Positions 38,058 to 38,632 of a stretch of 38,632 nt of DNA are shown one piece after another. The stretch's first letter is position 1, and every line of letters starts with the position of its first letter. Below the pieces are notes generated by a model that searched no databases, had not been told where the DNA came from, and worked only from the letters and a program-made list of their open reading frames with translations. The position numbers and the translations under genes are program-made. This DNA is from Candidatus Woesearchaeota archaeon (GTDB lineage Archaea > Nanoarchaeota > Nanoarchaeia > Woesearchaeales > JAGVZT01). The stretch is from assembly GCA_017608295.1 (NCBI GenBank), contig JAFCGF010000035.1, forward strand, positions 1 to 38,632. Reading direction: 5' to 3'.

Positions 38058-38632
38058 ATGTGTGAAACAAAAAAGAAAGGATTCACGCTCATCGAGTTGC
38101 TGGTTGTGATAGCCATCATTGCGCTGCTAATGAGCATTCTTATGCCGGCTTTGAGTAAGGTCAGAAAGCAGGCCCGGTCCACCATTTGCAAAGCCCATTT
38201 GCGCCAGTGGGGAACAATCTTTTTCATGTACACGACGGACCACGATGACAAGTTCTTGGAAGACGGTCCCATGCCGGACGGAAGACACGTTATGTGGTTG
38301 CCGCTGTTGGCAAGTTTGTATGGCAATGTCGATGACTTTCGCCTCTGCCCCTCCGCGGCGAAGTCAAACACCCCGTCGGGGATTGGCACTACGTTCAAGC
38401 AGTGGGACGTATGGATATATCCAGGCCACGCCTTTGTCGACGAAGAGCAGCGAAACTATGGCAGTTACGGCACGAATCTCTGGATTAACAGCGTTGAATT
38501 AACTGATGGTTGGAGGAACCAGCCTGAACGCCAGTGGAAGACCGCCCTGTCGGCTCGACATCCCGCCCAGGTTCCCATGGTGTCGGACTGTACCTGGTTT
38601 GGGACCAATCCTATCAGTATCAAAGATCAATC
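38058..38632 (+). CDS. Prepilin-like protein with N-terminal methylation motif (3' end cut by window)
   Basis: Partial gene with 191 codons visible. The ATG at 38058 has GAGGGG 7 nt upstream. The N-terminus carries a perfect type II/IV pseudopilin signal: MCETKKKG, then [20 protein letters not shown], with Gly before the cut, Glu5 and a hydrophobic helix. [24 protein letters not shown] after it is typical of the abundant planctomycete prepilin-like family. The mature part ([34 protein letters not shown]) fits the same group, whose members are exported and assembled or surface-held through a pseudopilus-type system. Position after sigma and FecR on the same strand suggests it is a product of that signalling unit. 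The function of the globular part is unknown. Confidence 0.9.
   Translation, partial: MCETKKKGFTLIELLVVIAIIALLMSILMPALSKVRKQARSTICKAHLRQWGTIFFMYTTDHDDKFLEDGPMPDGRHVMWLPLLASLYGNVDDFRLCPSAAKSNTPSGIGTTFKQWDVWIYPGHAFVDEEQRNYGSYGTNLWINSVELTDGWRNQPERQWKTALSARHPAQVPMVSDCTWFGTNPISIKDQ

Noticed and set aside
37787..38398. 203-codon minus-strand frame
   Set aside because: Antisense to the end of the FecR-like gene and the start of the prepilin gene, both well supported.

Overview
This window looks like part of a planctomycete chromosome, most likely of the Phycisphaerae/Sedimentisphaerales type. The basis is protein-family content rather than any marker gene. It holds giant secreted GLUG-repeat proteins, two lamin-tail/CotH surface proteins, a PD40 protein ending in a dockerin, a planctomycete-type ECF sigma factor next to a large membrane Ser/Thr kinase, and an ECF sigma - FecR - prepilin-like gene row. 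There are no rRNA, tRNA or CRISPR features, and almost all long genes encode exported proteins.

Layout. 1-541 (+): catalytic half of a tyrosine recombinase, apparently a remnant. 652-21758 (-): a colinear block read right to left. It starts with a giant nine-module GLUG protein split in two by an exact 50-bp tandem duplication, followed by a GLUG protein with a six-bladed YWTD propeller nested in its first module. Next come a secreted protein with PEP-utiliser phosphohistidine and PPDK ATP-grasp-like domains, and a lamin-tail/CotH-kinase/beta-helix protein whose start abuts the previous stop codon. 22086-23987 (-): exported PD40 propeller protein with C-terminal dockerin. 24126-29165 (-): ECF sigma factor and a membrane Ser/Thr kinase with TPR, PD40 and discoidin-like sensor modules.

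29166-30567: a mobile-element scar with no protein gene. It contains an ORF-less group II intron of about 640 nt (domain V and matching EBS1/IBS1 visible) and a perfect 56-bp tandem repeat that may be a transposon end. 30568-34809 (-): second lamin-tail/CotH protein, with a well-formed promoter. 34901-35292: relics of a pseudopilin (+) and a LamG domain (-). 35525-38632 (+): ECF sigma factor, overlapping FecR-type membrane protein, and a prepilin-like protein that runs off the window.

How the genes may work together (inference): the sigma/kinase pair and the sigma/FecR pair are two surface-signalling modules flanking a large block of exported adhesin- or envelope-like proteins. The most unusual point is a four-gene unit that puts two atypical phosphotransfer folds, a CotH kinase and a PPDK-like dikinase, on the export pathway beside beta-helical GLUG proteins.
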